DNA of 62,722 bases from Nonomuraea basaltis. Its GTDB lineage: Bacteria; Actinomycetota; Actinomycetes; Streptosporangiales; Streptosporangiaceae. Where the stretch lies: positions 1-62,722 of the forward strand of contig NZ_VCJS01000059.1 in NCBI RefSeq assembly GCF_005893125.1. The letters run 5' to 3'. A program made the translations under genes and the position numbers. Position 1 is the stretch's first letter. Each line of letters opens with the position of its first letter. Positions 18,501 to 27,677 of the stretch are shown piece by piece. A model generated the notes under the pieces. The model had not been told where the DNA came from. It saw only the letters and a list, made by a program, of their open reading frames with translations, and did no database searches.

Positions 18501-19823
18501 ATGCGAAAAGCCAGAGCAGCAGTTATCCTGGCCGGGCTCGCGGTAGCCGTCGCCGCCTGCGGCAACGCGCCGACGACGACACAGCCCACAGCTTCGGAAT
18601 CCGCGCCGGCGACCGCCGGCGAGAAGACCCTCCAGGGCGTGAAGCTCGAGGTCGCCGCCAAGTGGACCGGCGCCGAGCAGAAGAATTTCGAGCAGGTGCT
18701 CAAGGCGTTCTCCGACAAGACGGGCGCCGAGGTGACGTACGCCTCCACCGGCGAGGACACCGGCGCCTACCTCGGCCCGCGCATCCAGGGCGGCAGCCCG
18801 CCGGACGTGGCGATCCTGCCGCAGCCCGGCCTGGTCCAGCAGTACGCCGACCAGGACGCGCTCAAGCCGCTCACCGACGCGGTGACCAAGGAGATCGACA
18901 CCAACTACACGCCGTACTGGAAGGAGCTGGGCTCCGCCGACGGCAAGGTCTACGGCGTGCTGATCAAGGCGGCGCACAAGTCGCTGATCTGGTACCGCTC
19001 GACGGCGTTCGAGGAGGCCGGCGTGCAGCCGGCGACGAACTGGGACGAGCTGATCAAGACCGCGCAGACCATCGCGGACTCCGGCACGCCGCCGTTCTCA
19101 CTGTGCGGCGCCTCCGGCTGGACGCTGACCGACCTGTTCGAGAACGTCTACCTGTCCACCGCCGGCCCCGAGAACTACGACAAGCTGTCCAAGCACGAGA
19201 TCCCGTGGACGGACCCGACCGTGACGGCCGCGCTGGAGAAGATCCAGGAGATCGTCGGCAAGAAGGAGTTCGTGGCCGAGGGCACCGCCGGCGCGCTGCA
19301 GACCGACTTCCCCACCTGCGTGGACAAGGTCTACGGCACCAAGAAGGCCGCCATGGTCATCGAGGCCGACTTCGTGGCCGTCTCGGCCGATCAGGCGGGC
19401 GCCAAGGTCGGCGAGGAGGCGAAGTACTTCCCGTTCCCCAAGGCCGGTGACACCGCGCCCGTGGTGCTCGGCGGCGACGTCGCGGTGGCGATGAAGGACT
19501 CGCCCGGCGCCATGGCGCTGCTGCAGTTCCTGTCCTCCAAGGAGGGCGGCGAGATCTGGGCCAAGCTCCCCGGCTACCTGTCCCCCAACAAGAACGTCTC
19601 CCCCGACAACTACCCCGACGAGCTGACCAAGCAGTTGGGCCAGACCATCGTCTCGGCCGGCGACACCGTCCGGTATGACATGTCCGACCTGGCGCCGAGC
19701 GCCTTCGGCGGCACCGACGGCAAGGGCGAATGGAAGGTGCTCCAGGACTTCCTGCGCAACCCCACCGACGTCAAGGGCGCCCAGACCGCGCTCGAAGCCG
19801 AGGCCAAGAAGGCCTGGAAGTAA
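18501..19823 (+). CDS. alpha-glucoside-type ABC substrate-binding lipoprotein
   Basis: A 440-residue lipoprotein with lipobox VAAC after an N-terminal signal. A family 1 solute-binding fold is indicated by KLEVAAKWTGAEQKNFEQVLKAF, GGSPPDVAILPQPGLVQQY, VYGVLIKAAHKSLIWYR, and PVVLGGDVAVAMKDSPGAMALLQFL. It resembles AglE-type alpha-glucoside binders rather than the adjacent LpqY-like protein: the two share fold but little obvious sequence. Cysteines in SLCGASGW and FPTCVDKVY could form a disulfide outside the cell. It sits 12 bp before the first permease, so by position it is the more direct partner of that permease pair. Confidence 0.9.
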   Translation: MRKARAAVILAGLAVAVAACGNAPTTTQPTASESAPATAGEKTLQGVKLEVAAKWTGAEQKNFEQVLKAFSDKTGAEVTYASTGEDTGAYLGPRIQGGSPPDVAILPQPGLVQQYADQDALKPLTDAVTKEIDTNYTPYWKELGSADGKVYGVLIKAAHKSLIWYRSTAFEEAGVQPATNWDELIKTAQTIADSGTPPFSLCGASGWTLTDLFENVYLSTAGPENYDKLSKHEIPWTDPTVTAALEKIQEIVGKKEFVAEGTAGALQTDFPTCVDKVYGTKKAAMVIEADFVAVSADQAGAKVGEEAKYFPFPKAGDTAPVVLGGDVAVAMKDSPGAMALLQFLSSKEGGEIWAKLPGYLSPNKNVSPDNYPDELTKQLGQTIVSAGDTVRYDMSDLAPSAFGGTDGKGEWKVLQDFLRNPTDVKGAQTALEAEAKKAWK

Positions 19824-19835
19824 AGAGGTAAGGCC

Positions 19836-21212
19836 GTGACCGAACGGTTGAACGGCCCGCAGGACCCGCCCGTGGAGATCACGGGCGGGCCCTCCGCCGG
19901 ACCGGCTGAAACCCCCCAAACGCAACGACGCATCGGCCCCTCGCCCGCGGTCGCCATCGCCTTCCTCCTCCCGGCGGCGCTGCTGCTGGGGATCTGGGTG
20001 GTCTATCCGATCGGCTACTCGATCTTCCGTAGCCTGTTCGACTCGACGGGCACCGGATTCGTCGGGCTGGGCAACTACGCGACGATCTTCACCGACCCCG
20101 CCACGCTCACCACCATCCGCAACAACCTCATCTGGGTGGTCGTCGCGCCGATCGTGGTCACCACGCTCGGCCTGATCTTCGCGGTGCTGACCGAGCGCAT
20201 CAAATGGGCGACGGCGTTCAAGCTGATCGTGTTCATGCCGATGGCGGTGTCACTGATGGCGGCCGGCGTCATCTTCCGCCTCGTGTACGAGGAGGACCCC
20301 AACAAGGGCCTGGCCAACGCCATCCTCACCACCGTGCAGGACACGTTCTCCTCCTCGCAGGGCTACCCGGAGGCCCGCCCGCGCGAGGGCGACCAGTCAC
20401 AGGTCGCCGCCGAGGGCGGCGCGGTCGTGACCAAACAGCCCGTCCAGGCGGGCCAGCCGGTACTGATCCCGATCGTCGGGGTCAAGCCGGACGTCATGCC
20501 GGGCAACGCACAGCCGGCCAAGGGTTCCGCGGTGGACACCGGGCTGTCGGGAACCGTCTGGTTCGACTTCACGCCCGGCGGCGGCGGCCAGTCCGGCGCG
20601 GTGGACGCCACGGAGAAGGGCCTGCCCGGCATGACCGTCGAAGCGGTCCAGAACGGCCAGGTCGCGGCGACCGCCACGACCGCCGACGACGGCTCGTTCC
20701 GCTTCGAGGGCCTGCCTGCCGGCTCCTACGTCGTACGGCTCCCGCAGTCGAACTTCGAGGCCGCCTACGGCGGCCTGACCTGGCTCGGCCCGGCGCTCAT
20801 CACCCCGGCGATCATCGGCGCGTTCGTCTGGGTGTGGGCCGGCTTCGCCATGGTGCTGATCGCGGCGGGGCTGTCGGCGATTCCCCGGGACGCGCTGGAA
20901 GCGGCTCGCATCGACGGCGCCACGGAGTGGCAGGTGTTCCGCAAGATCACCGTGCCGCTGCTGTCGCCGGTGCTGCTCGTCGTCTTCGTGACGATGATCA
21001 TCAATACGCTGAAGGTGTTCGACCTGGTGTTCATCATCGCGCCGCCCTCGGTCCAGCCACAGTCGAACGTGATCGCGCTGGAGATGTGGCGCGTGGCGTT
21101 CGGCGGCGGGAACAACCAGGGCCTGGGCAGCGCGCTGGCGATCTTCCTGCTGATTCTGGTCCTTCCCTTCATGATCATGAATATTCGCCGGTTCAGGAGG
21201 GAGGACACATGA
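19836..21212 (+). CDS. sugar ABC permease (MalF type) with inserted Cna-B-like domain
   Basis: A 458-residue integral membrane subunit, about 150 residues longer than ordinary sugar permeases. Membrane helices occur near residues 38-60, 98-118 and 128-150. Then a non-membrane insert spans about 166-312, after which helices resume at TWLGPALITPAIIGAFVWVW. The EAA motif is EAARIDGATEWQVF. Within the insert, residues ~236-303 look like a Cna-B/SdrD-B or carboxypeptidase-regulatory beta-sandwich (SGTVWFDF, GLPGMTVEAVQNG, TTADDGSFRFEGLPAGSY). In MalF the P2 loop at the same place is an extracytoplasmic Ig-like domain that contacts the binding protein; an analogous docking role is inferred. Its TGA overlaps the next ATG. 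Confidence 0.9.
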   Translation: MTERLNGPQDPPVEITGGPSAGPAETPQTQRRIGPSPAVAIAFLLPAALLLGIWVVYPIGYSIFRSLFDSTGTGFVGLGNYATIFTDPATLTTIRNNLIWVVVAPIVVTTLGLIFAVLTERIKWATAFKLIVFMPMAVSLMAAGVIFRLVYEEDPNKGLANAILTTVQDTFSSSQGYPEARPREGDQSQVAAEGGAVVTKQPVQAGQPVLIPIVGVKPDVMPGNAQPAKGSAVDTGLSGTVWFDFTPGGGGQSGAVDATEKGLPGMTVEAVQNGQVAATATTADDGSFRFEGLPAGSYVVRLPQSNFEAAYGGLTWLGPALITPAIIGAFVWVWAGFAMVLIAAGLSAIPRDALEAARIDGATEWQVFRKITVPLLSPVLLVVFVTMIINTLKVFDLVFIIAPPSVQPQSNVIALEMWRVAFGGGNNQGLGSALAIFLLILVLPFMIMNIRRFRREDT

Positions 21213-22111
21213 CCACTGCTGCAACGGCCGCGGCGCCGACCGGGGTGGAGACGGGTGCGCCGCGCAGGGGCGTGCTGGGCAAGATCGTGGACCGCGTCGG
21301 CAGCGGCGTCGTCCAGGTGGTGATGGTGCTGCTGGGCCTGTTCTGGCTGGTGCCGACGCTGGGACTGCTGGTCGTCTCCATGCGGACCTCTCAGGTCAAC
21401 GCCGCCGAGGGCTGGTGGACGATCTTCACCAAGCCCGCCGAGCTGACCATCCAGAGCTACCAGAGCCTGCTGAGCGGCGGCTTCACGGCGTCCTTCTGGA
21501 ACACCGTGATGATCACGGTGCCGACCACGATCCTGGTGATCGGCATCGCGGCGATGGCCGGGTACGCGTTCGCGTGGATGGACTTCCCCGGGCGTGACGT
21601 GGGGTTCCTCATCGTGGTCGGGCTGCTGATCGTGCCCATCCAGATCGCGCTGATCCCTGTCGCCAGCCTCTACGGAAGCGCCGGGATCTTCGGCTCGATC
21701 CCGGGAGTGGTGCTGTTCCACGTGGCCTTCGGGCTGCCGTTCGCGATCTTCCTGCTGCGCAACTTCTTCATCGGCATCCCCGCCTCGCTGCTGGAGGCTG
21801 CGCGGATGGACGGGGCCTCGGAGTGGAAGATCTTCGCGTCGGTGGTGTTCCCGCTGGGCAAGCCCGCCATCGCCTCGCTGGGCATCTTCCAGTTCCTGTG
21901 GGTGTGGAACGACATGCTCATCGCGCTGGTCTTCGCCAACACCGACAATCAGCCGATGACCAAGTATCTGCAGTCTCAGATGCGGCAGTTCGGGTCGAAC
22001 ATCGACGTCCTGTCCTCCGGTGCGTTCCTGTCCTTGATCATCCCGCTGATCCTGTTCTTCGCGTTCCAGCGGTACTTCGTCCAGGGCATGATGGCCGGCT
22101 CCGTGAAGTGA
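21209..22111 (+). CDS. sugar ABC permease (MalG type)
   Basis: 300 residues; ATG at 21209 overlaps the previous stop and follows a GGAGGGAGG ribosome site. Six membrane segments are predicted, beginning with VVQVVMVLLGLFWLVPTLGLLVV. The EAA loop reads LLEAARMDGASEWKIFASVVFPLGKPAIA, typical of the second permease of carbohydrate importers (MalG/AglG-like). It completes the transmembrane channel with the insert-bearing permease. A perfect 14-bp hairpin starts two bases after its stop codon, ending the transporter operon. Confidence 0.94.
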   Translation: MTTAATAAAPTGVETGAPRRGVLGKIVDRVGSGVVQVVMVLLGLFWLVPTLGLLVVSMRTSQVNAAEGWWTIFTKPAELTIQSYQSLLSGGFTASFWNTVMITVPTTILVIGIAAMAGYAFAWMDFPGRDVGFLIVVGLLIVPIQIALIPVASLYGSAGIFGSIPGVVLFHVAFGLPFAIFLLRNFFIGIPASLLEAARMDGASEWKIFASVVFPLGKPAIASLGIFQFLWVWNDMLIALVFANTDNQPMTKYLQSQMRQFGSNIDVLSSGAFLSLIIPLILFFAFQRYFVQGMMAGSVK

Positions 22112-22112
22112 C

Positions 22113-22145
22113 GTTACGGGCGCCCGGCGCACGGGCGCCCGTAAC
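22113..22145 (+). terminator. strong hairpin terminator after sugar transporter operon
   Basis: GTTACGGGCGCCCG (22113-22126) pairs perfectly with CGGGCGCCCGTAAC (22132-22145) around a five-base loop. There is no T-tract, as is common for actinomycete intrinsic terminators. It starts immediately after the stop of the MalG-type permease. Confidence 0.8.
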
Positions 22146-22174
22146 ACCTGATCAGGCGTGCTCGATGAGTCTTC

Positions 22175-23548
<1,374 letters not shown>

Positions 23549-23552
23549 TCAT

Positions 23553-23597
23553 TCTGGTACGGCGTGAAGCGACGTTTCGGCCTCAAGCCGTACCAGA
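23553..23597 (+). terminator. inverted repeat after the M1 peptidase gene
   Basis: TCTGGTACGGC (23553-23563) and GCCGTACCAGA (23587-23597) form a perfect 11-bp stem. The 23-base loop contains a further GGC/GCC pair option. Placed five bases after the peptidase stop and about 20 bases before ung, it probably terminates the upstream gene; the long loop also allows a regulatory role. Confidence 0.55.
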
Positions 23598-23617
23598 CCT
23601 AGATAGGCTCAACGGCC

Positions 23618-24295
23618 ATGGCCGGTCGTCCCCTGAACGAAGTCGTCGAAGCCGGATGGGCAACAGCTCTTGAGCCCGTCGCCGAGCAGATCTCCCAGAT
23701 GGGCGAGTTCCTGCGCAAGGAAATCGCCGAAGGCAGGCAATACCTCCCCGCGGGCTCTAACGTGCTGCGTGCGTTCAGCCAGCCCTTCGACGAGGTCAAG
23801 GTGCTGATCGTGGGCCAGGATCCCTACCCCACGCCGGGCCACCCCGTCGGGCTGTCGTTCTCGGTGGCCCCCGACGTGCGGCCGCTGCCGGGCAGCCTGG
23901 TCAACATCTACAAGGAGATGGAGACCGACCTCGGCCTCCCCCGGCCCGCCAACGGAGACCTGACGCCGTGGGCCGAGCAGGGCGTGCTCCTGCTCAACAG
24001 GGTGCTCACCGTGATGCCCGGCAAGCCGGCCTCGCACCGTGGCAAGGGCTGGGAGCAGGTCACCGAGCAGGCCATCCACGCCCTGGTCGCCCGTGACAAG
24101 CCGATGGTCGCCATCCTGTGGGGCCGTGACGCGCGCAACCTGGCGCCGATGCTCGGCAGCGTGCCGCGCGTCGAGTCCGCCCACCCCTCCCCGTTGTCGG
24201 CGCGCAGCGGTTTCTTCGGCTCGCGGCCGTTCAGCCGGGCCAACGAGCTGCTCATCCAGCAAGGCGCGGCTCCTGTGGAGTGGAAGCTGCCTTAG
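23618..24295 (+). CDS. ung: uracil-DNA glycosylase, family 1
   Basis: Removes uracil from DNA to start base-excision repair. The 225 residues fit family 1. GQDPYPTPG contains the water-activating Asp (D68), followed by GLSFSV with the uracil-stacking Phe. GVLLLNRVLTV contributes the uracil-recognition Asn, and AHPSPLSA (catalytic H189) forms the Leu-intercalation loop. One small difference is NRVLTV where NTVLTV is more usual. The gene is followed after 10 bp by a short acidic protein gene, which may be co-transcribed. Confidence 0.96.
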   Translation: MAGRPLNEVVEAGWATALEPVAEQISQMGEFLRKEIAEGRQYLPAGSNVLRAFSQPFDEVKVLIVGQDPYPTPGHPVGLSFSVAPDVRPLPGSLVNIYKEMETDLGLPRPANGDLTPWAEQGVLLLNRVLTVMPGKPASHRGKGWEQVTEQAIHALVARDKPMVAILWGRDARNLAPMLGSVPRVESAHPSPLSARSGFFGSRPFSRANELLIQQGAAPVEWKLP

Positions 24296-24305
24296 AGTCG
24301 TCGCC

Positions 24306-24626
24306 ATGAGTGATGAACCGAAGTTCCTGCGCCTCACGGTCGAGCTGACCGTCGAGGTGCTCGACATGGACGCGCTGCAGGCGGCGGCGCTGGCTGAGAT
24401 CAGGCATCCCGACGCTGACCTCACTGACGAGGAGCGCACGGAGCAGGCCGAGCTGGTCTCGGCCGACGACAGCGGCGCCTCGGCGCTGCAGTGGCTGATC
24501 GAGCCCGACCACGTGCTGGCCCTCGTGGACCACATCACCGAGATCGAGCCGCGCGAGGCCGTGCTCGGGGTGGAGCCGTCCGAGGGGCCCAGCGAGGAAG
24601 AGGAAGAGGAGCACGACCACGTGTGA
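24306..24626 (+). CDS. small acidic protein of unknown function
   Basis: 106 residues from ATG, 10 bp downstream of ung. I do not recognise a family. The N-terminal ~30 residues suggest a beta-strand and helix (KFLRLTVELTVEVLDMDALQAAAL); the C-terminus is extremely acidic and ends in a Glu run followed by HDHV. No signal peptide or membrane segment. The codon pattern and position behind ung support a real gene. A cytosolic role is likely; nothing more can be said from the sequence. Confidence 0.65.
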   Translation: MSDEPKFLRLTVELTVEVLDMDALQAAALAEIRHPDADLTDEERTEQAELVSADDSGASALQWLIEPDHVLALVDHITEIEPREAVLGVEPSEGPSEEEEEEHDHV

Positions 24627-24673
24627 CGAGCACGTGAGGGTGCTCAGCGGCGGCCACGGCGTTCGGCGGCGTC

Positions 24674-24910
24674 GTGGCTTTTCGCATGCCAGAGGGCTTG
24701 TCGGCGCGCGGGCTGGATCCGGCAGACCGGCGCGCGTTCCGGCTGGGGCTCACGGAGGCGCTCGCTAAGATCGAAGCCCTCCAGGCTCGGGTGAGCGCCG
24801 GCATCTTCGGCGGGCTGAGCGCGGAGGAGCAGGAGCAGCTGGAGCGGCTTCTGGCCAAGTTCGTGGGCGCGGAGAGCCCGCGCCCGTCGCCACAAGGGGG
24901 CACGCAGTGA
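24674..24910 (+). pseudogene. MarR-family regulator remnant (wing and C-terminal helix only)
   Basis: The open frame encodes about 78 residues. GLSARGLDPADRRAFRLGLTEA matches the beta-wing signature of MarR regulators (DP-DRRA---L-LTEAG), and FGGLSAEEQEQLERLLAKFV matches their C-terminal dimerisation helix. Everything before the wing, including the recognition helix, is absent, and a stop lies about 40 bases upstream in frame. No convincing ribosome site precedes GTG 24674 or ATG 24686. The simplest reading is a 5'-deleted regulator; a truncated but expressed dimerisation fragment is possible. It overlaps the next gene by 4 bp (ATGA-like), so translation may still occur. Confidence 0.5.
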
Positions 24911-25197
24911 TCGTCGCATTCTCCATCACCCCGCTGGGCGTCGGCGAGGGCGTCGCCGAGCCCGTCGCCCGCGCCGTCAAGGTCGTCCGTTCCAGCGGGC
25001 TGCCGAACCGGACAGACGCGATGTTCACCACGATCGAGGGCGAGTGGGACGAGGTCATGGACGTGGTCAAGCGGGCCGTGGAGGCGGTCGCGGAGGTCGC
25101 TCCCCGGGTGAGCCTCGTATTGAAGGCCGATGTCCGGCCTGGGGTCACGGACGGCATGACCGCCAAGCTCGAGTCCCTGGAGCGCCACATGCCATAG
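24907..25197 (+). CDS. thiamine-binding/UPF0045 (MTH1187-YkoF family) protein
   Basis: A 96-residue protein of the small ferredoxin-like family in which MTH1187 and YkoF bind thiamine or its pyrimidine part. Family features are the opening MIVAFSITPLGVGEGVAEPVARAV, SGLPNRTDAMFTTIEGEWDEVMDVV, and a closing VSLVLKADVRPG strand. Homologues form tetramers and occur beside thiamine transporters, but no thiamine gene is linked here. GTG at 24907 overlaps the MarR remnant. Cytosolic; ligand not proven. Confidence 0.85.
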   Translation: MIVAFSITPLGVGEGVAEPVARAVKVVRSSGLPNRTDAMFTTIEGEWDEVMDVVKRAVEAVAEVAPRVSLVLKADVRPGVTDGMTAKLESLERHMP

Positions 25198-25256
25198 CGG
25201 CTCGACGCCGGTGACCGCGCGACCATGACACTCGGGCGGTTGCTCCGGCATTTCGA

Positions 25257-25294
25257 GATATGTCTTGACCGTCTCCACGAACGCGACATATCGT
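25257..25294 (+). promoter_or_regulatory. promoter within an inverted repeat upstream of flavin monooxygenase
   Basis: GATATGTC (25257-25264) and GACATATC (25285-25292) are perfect 8-bp arms 20 bp apart. Between them begins TTGACC (25265-25270), and TATCGT (25289-25294) sits 18 bp downstream, so the repeat brackets a -35/-10 pair. AACGCGA also occurs twice, at 25280-25286 and 25310-25316. This looks like a repressor-controlled promoter of the monooxygenase gene, which begins about 50 bp further on. Confidence 0.5.
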
Positions 25295-25343
25295 GTTGCC
25301 TGACTCACAAACGCGATAGTACGCGTCCCGGAGGTGGGCAGCA

Positions 25344-26939
25344 ATGGAGCAAGAGCGGGTGCCGGTCCTGGTGGTCGGCGGTGGGTACGCGGGTCTGAGC
25401 GCGGCACTGCTCCTGGCCTGGCGCGAGATTCCCGTCATGCTGGTCGAGCGGCACCAGAGCACCTCGATCCAGCCCAAGGCGTTCGGCGTCGGCCCGCGGG
25501 CCGTCGAGCTGCTGCGTCCCGTGCCCGGCATCGAGGAGGCCCTGAGCGACATCTGGGCCGGCGTCGGCGACAACATGCGCATCGCGATCGCCAAAGATCT
25601 GGCCGACCCCGACCCGCACATGATCATAAGCGACGAGCGCGAGGAGCTGGCATTCCTGGCCACGCTCACCCCCACCGTGATCGTGGGCGCGCCCCAGGCC
25701 GAGATCGAGCGCGTGCTGCGGCACCACGCCGAGGAGCTCGGCGCCGACCTGCGTTTCGGCACCGAGCTGGTCTCGCTGGAGCAGGACGAGGACGGGGTGA
25801 CGGCGCGGATCCGCACCGCCGGCGGGGAGCGCCTCGTGCGGGCCGACTACGTGGTGGCCGCCGACGGCTACCGGAGCCCGCTGCGGGGGCTCCTGGGCGT
25901 GCCTACCTCAGGCAAGGGCGAGCTGGGCCGGATGTGCTCCATCATGTTCGACGCCGACCTGGCCGGGCTGGTGCGCGAGCGCGAGGTCACCCTGTGGTAC
26001 CTGCAGAACGAGACCTTCACCGGCGCGATCGTGACCGGCACCGGCGTGGGGGCGCACGTGCTCGCCGTCAATCTCGCGGAGGGCGAGAGCGAGGCCGACT
26101 TCACCGATGAGCGCTGCGTCGAGCTGGTGCGGATCGCCACCGCCCGGCCCGGCCTGGACGTGCGCCTCCTGGACCGGACGACGTTCCCGCTGGCCCACGT
26201 GGTGGCCGACTCCTATCGCGCCGGCCGCGTGTTCTTCGCCAGGGACGCGGCCCACACCATGCCGCCCACCGGCGGGCAGGGCGGCAGCACGGCGCTCCAG
26301 GACGGCTGCGACCTCGCGTGGCGGCTCTGGCTGGTGATCACGGGCCAGGCCGGGCCCGCCTTCCTCGACACGTACGACGCCGAGCGCCGCCCGATCGGCA
26401 CCATGACGGCCGACGCCCAGCTCGCCAACCTCGGCGTACGCATGCCGCTCGCGGCCCGCGCCGGCTACCCGGAGCCGCTCGAGGACCCGGTGGGGGCTCT
26501 CCTCGGACACCGCTACCACTCCACCGCCATCCTGGACGAACCTGGCGACGACGGCTCGATCCTGGAGGACCCCCGCGTACCGAACGGGCGGCCCGGCAGC
26601 CGCGCCCCGCACGTGGTGCTCGACTGGGAGGGGCAGCGCATCTCGACCATCGACCTGTTCGGCTCCGGCTTCGTGCTGCTGGCCGACAAGGAGGCGGGCC
26701 AGGTCTGGACGGACGCCGGGCGCCTGGTCAAGGAGCGGCTCGGCGTGCAGCTCACGCGGCTGCTGGTGGGTGAGGAGCTGGTGGACGTGGAGGGGTGCTG
26801 GCGGGAGAGGTACGGCGTCAGCGGGGGCGGCGCCGTCCTGGTCCGGCCGGACGGGTACGTGGCCTGGCGCTCCCCGGATCCCGACCCGGACCCGGGGACC
26901 ACGCTCGAGCGCGTCATGCGCCAGATCCTCAGCCGCTGA
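25344..26939 (+). CDS. FAD-dependent aromatic monooxygenase (PheA/TfdB group)
   Basis: A 531-residue class A flavoprotein hydroxylase. The N-terminal FAD Rossmann motif is VLVVGGGYAGLSAALLLA. The DG motif (VVAADGYRSPLRGLLG) contacts FAD and NADPH. The second FAD motif is FFARDAAHTMPPTGGQGG, with Arg in place of the more usual Gly before DAAH. A C-terminal thioredoxin-like domain (~390-531) is typical of phenol and polyketide hydroxylases. It likely hydroxylates an aromatic compound, either for degradation or tailoring. No biosynthetic cluster surrounds it; upstream are a MarR remnant and an operator-like promoter, which suggests past or present ligand-responsive control. Confidence 0.92.
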   Translation: MEQERVPVLVVGGGYAGLSAALLLAWREIPVMLVERHQSTSIQPKAFGVGPRAVELLRPVPGIEEALSDIWAGVGDNMRIAIAKDLADPDPHMIISDEREELAFLATLTPTVIVGAPQAEIERVLRHHAEELGADLRFGTELVSLEQDEDGVTARIRTAGGERLVRADYVVAADGYRSPLRGLLGVPTSGKGELGRMCSIMFDADLAGLVREREVTLWYLQNETFTGAIVTGTGVGAHVLAVNLAEGESEADFTDERCVELVRIATARPGLDVRLLDRTTFPLAHVVADSYRAGRVFFARDAAHTMPPTGGQGGSTALQDGCDLAWRLWLVITGQAGPAFLDTYDAERRPIGTMTADAQLANLGVRMPLAARAGYPEPLEDPVGALLGHRYHSTAILDEPGDDGSILEDPRVPNGRPGSRAPHVVLDWEGQRISTIDLFGSGFVLLADKEAGQVWTDAGRLVKERLGVQLTRLLVGEELVDVEGCWRERYGVSGGGAVLVRPDGYVAWRSPDPDPDPGTTLERVMRQILSR

Positions 26940-26955
26940 CCCAGCAGCCCCCAGA

Positions 26956-27564
26956 TCAGCCGAGCAGCAGTTCCTCGCGCCGGGTGCGAAGCCGGTCGCG
27001 CAGGCTCTCCAGCTCTCGGCAGCGCTTCTCCAGCCGCTCCACCAGGCTTCGACCCTCCTTCAGGCCCTGGGCGCCGTACAGCGACCCCGGCTCCACCATC
27101 ATCCCCAGCGCCGCGAGCTGCCGGACGAATCCGGCCATCGCCTCCCGATCGCCAGGACGGCGCAGGGCCGCGCGCCCCGCCGTCCTCGCCCGCGCCCTGG
27201 CGGGCAGCTCCACGTCCAGCTCGGCCAGCATCCGCCCGATCTCCAGCAGCTCGGCGCCCCGCGGATCGGCGGACTCGGCCAGCCGCCGTTCCTCTCGCGC
27301 CAGCAGCTCCTCATAGAGCTCGCGAGCCGGCCCCACCTCGGCCAGCTCCCGCTCCGCCGACGCGAGCACGCGCCCGTACGCCCTCAGCCTGGCCTCCTCC
27401 AGGGCCATCGTTTCCTGATCCCACACCCCGACCACATCGAGCGCCTCCCGAACCTTTCGGATCCGGTCGGCAATCGCCCTGCGGCGCTCGTCCAGTTCGT
27501 CCCAGCGGCGCGCCCGCCTGCGCGCCGTTCGCAGATCCTCATCGATCATTTCGAACCGAATCAC
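26956..27564 (-). CDS. coiled-coil protein of unknown function
   Basis: 202 residues, mostly charged heptads rich in Arg, Glu and Leu (for example LASAERELAEVGPARELYEELLAREERRLAES and LVERLEKRCRELESLRDRLRTRREELL). No signal peptide, membrane segment or catalytic motif is visible. The N-terminus MIRFEMIDEDLRTARRRARRWDELDE suggests a structural or scaffold role. It converges with the monooxygenase gene, 16 bp from its stop. I do not recognise the family. Confidence 0.65.
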   Translation of the reverse strand: MIRFEMIDEDLRTARRRARRWDELDERRRAIADRIRKVREALDVVGVWDQETMALEEARLRAYGRVLASAERELAEVGPARELYEELLAREERRLAESADPRGAELLEIGRMLAELDVELPARARARTAGRAALRRPGDREAMAGFVRQLAALGMMVEPGSLYGAQGLKEGRSLVERLEKRCRELESLRDRLRTRREELLLG

Positions 27565-27677
27565 GTCACTTTGACGTCTCTACGCCCCGGCTGGTTCAGG
27601 ACGACCAAGCTTGTTTCCGTCAAACCAGGTCAGACCAGTCGCAGCCGTCACGCCGTTTTACTCAGACAGGTGGGTCT

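Noticed and set aside
26220..26320. Flavin monooxygenase as a broken enzyme because Arg precedes DAAH
   Set aside because: The rest of the FAD motif is intact and I recall related aromatic hydroxylases with ARDAAH, so this is variation rather than decay.
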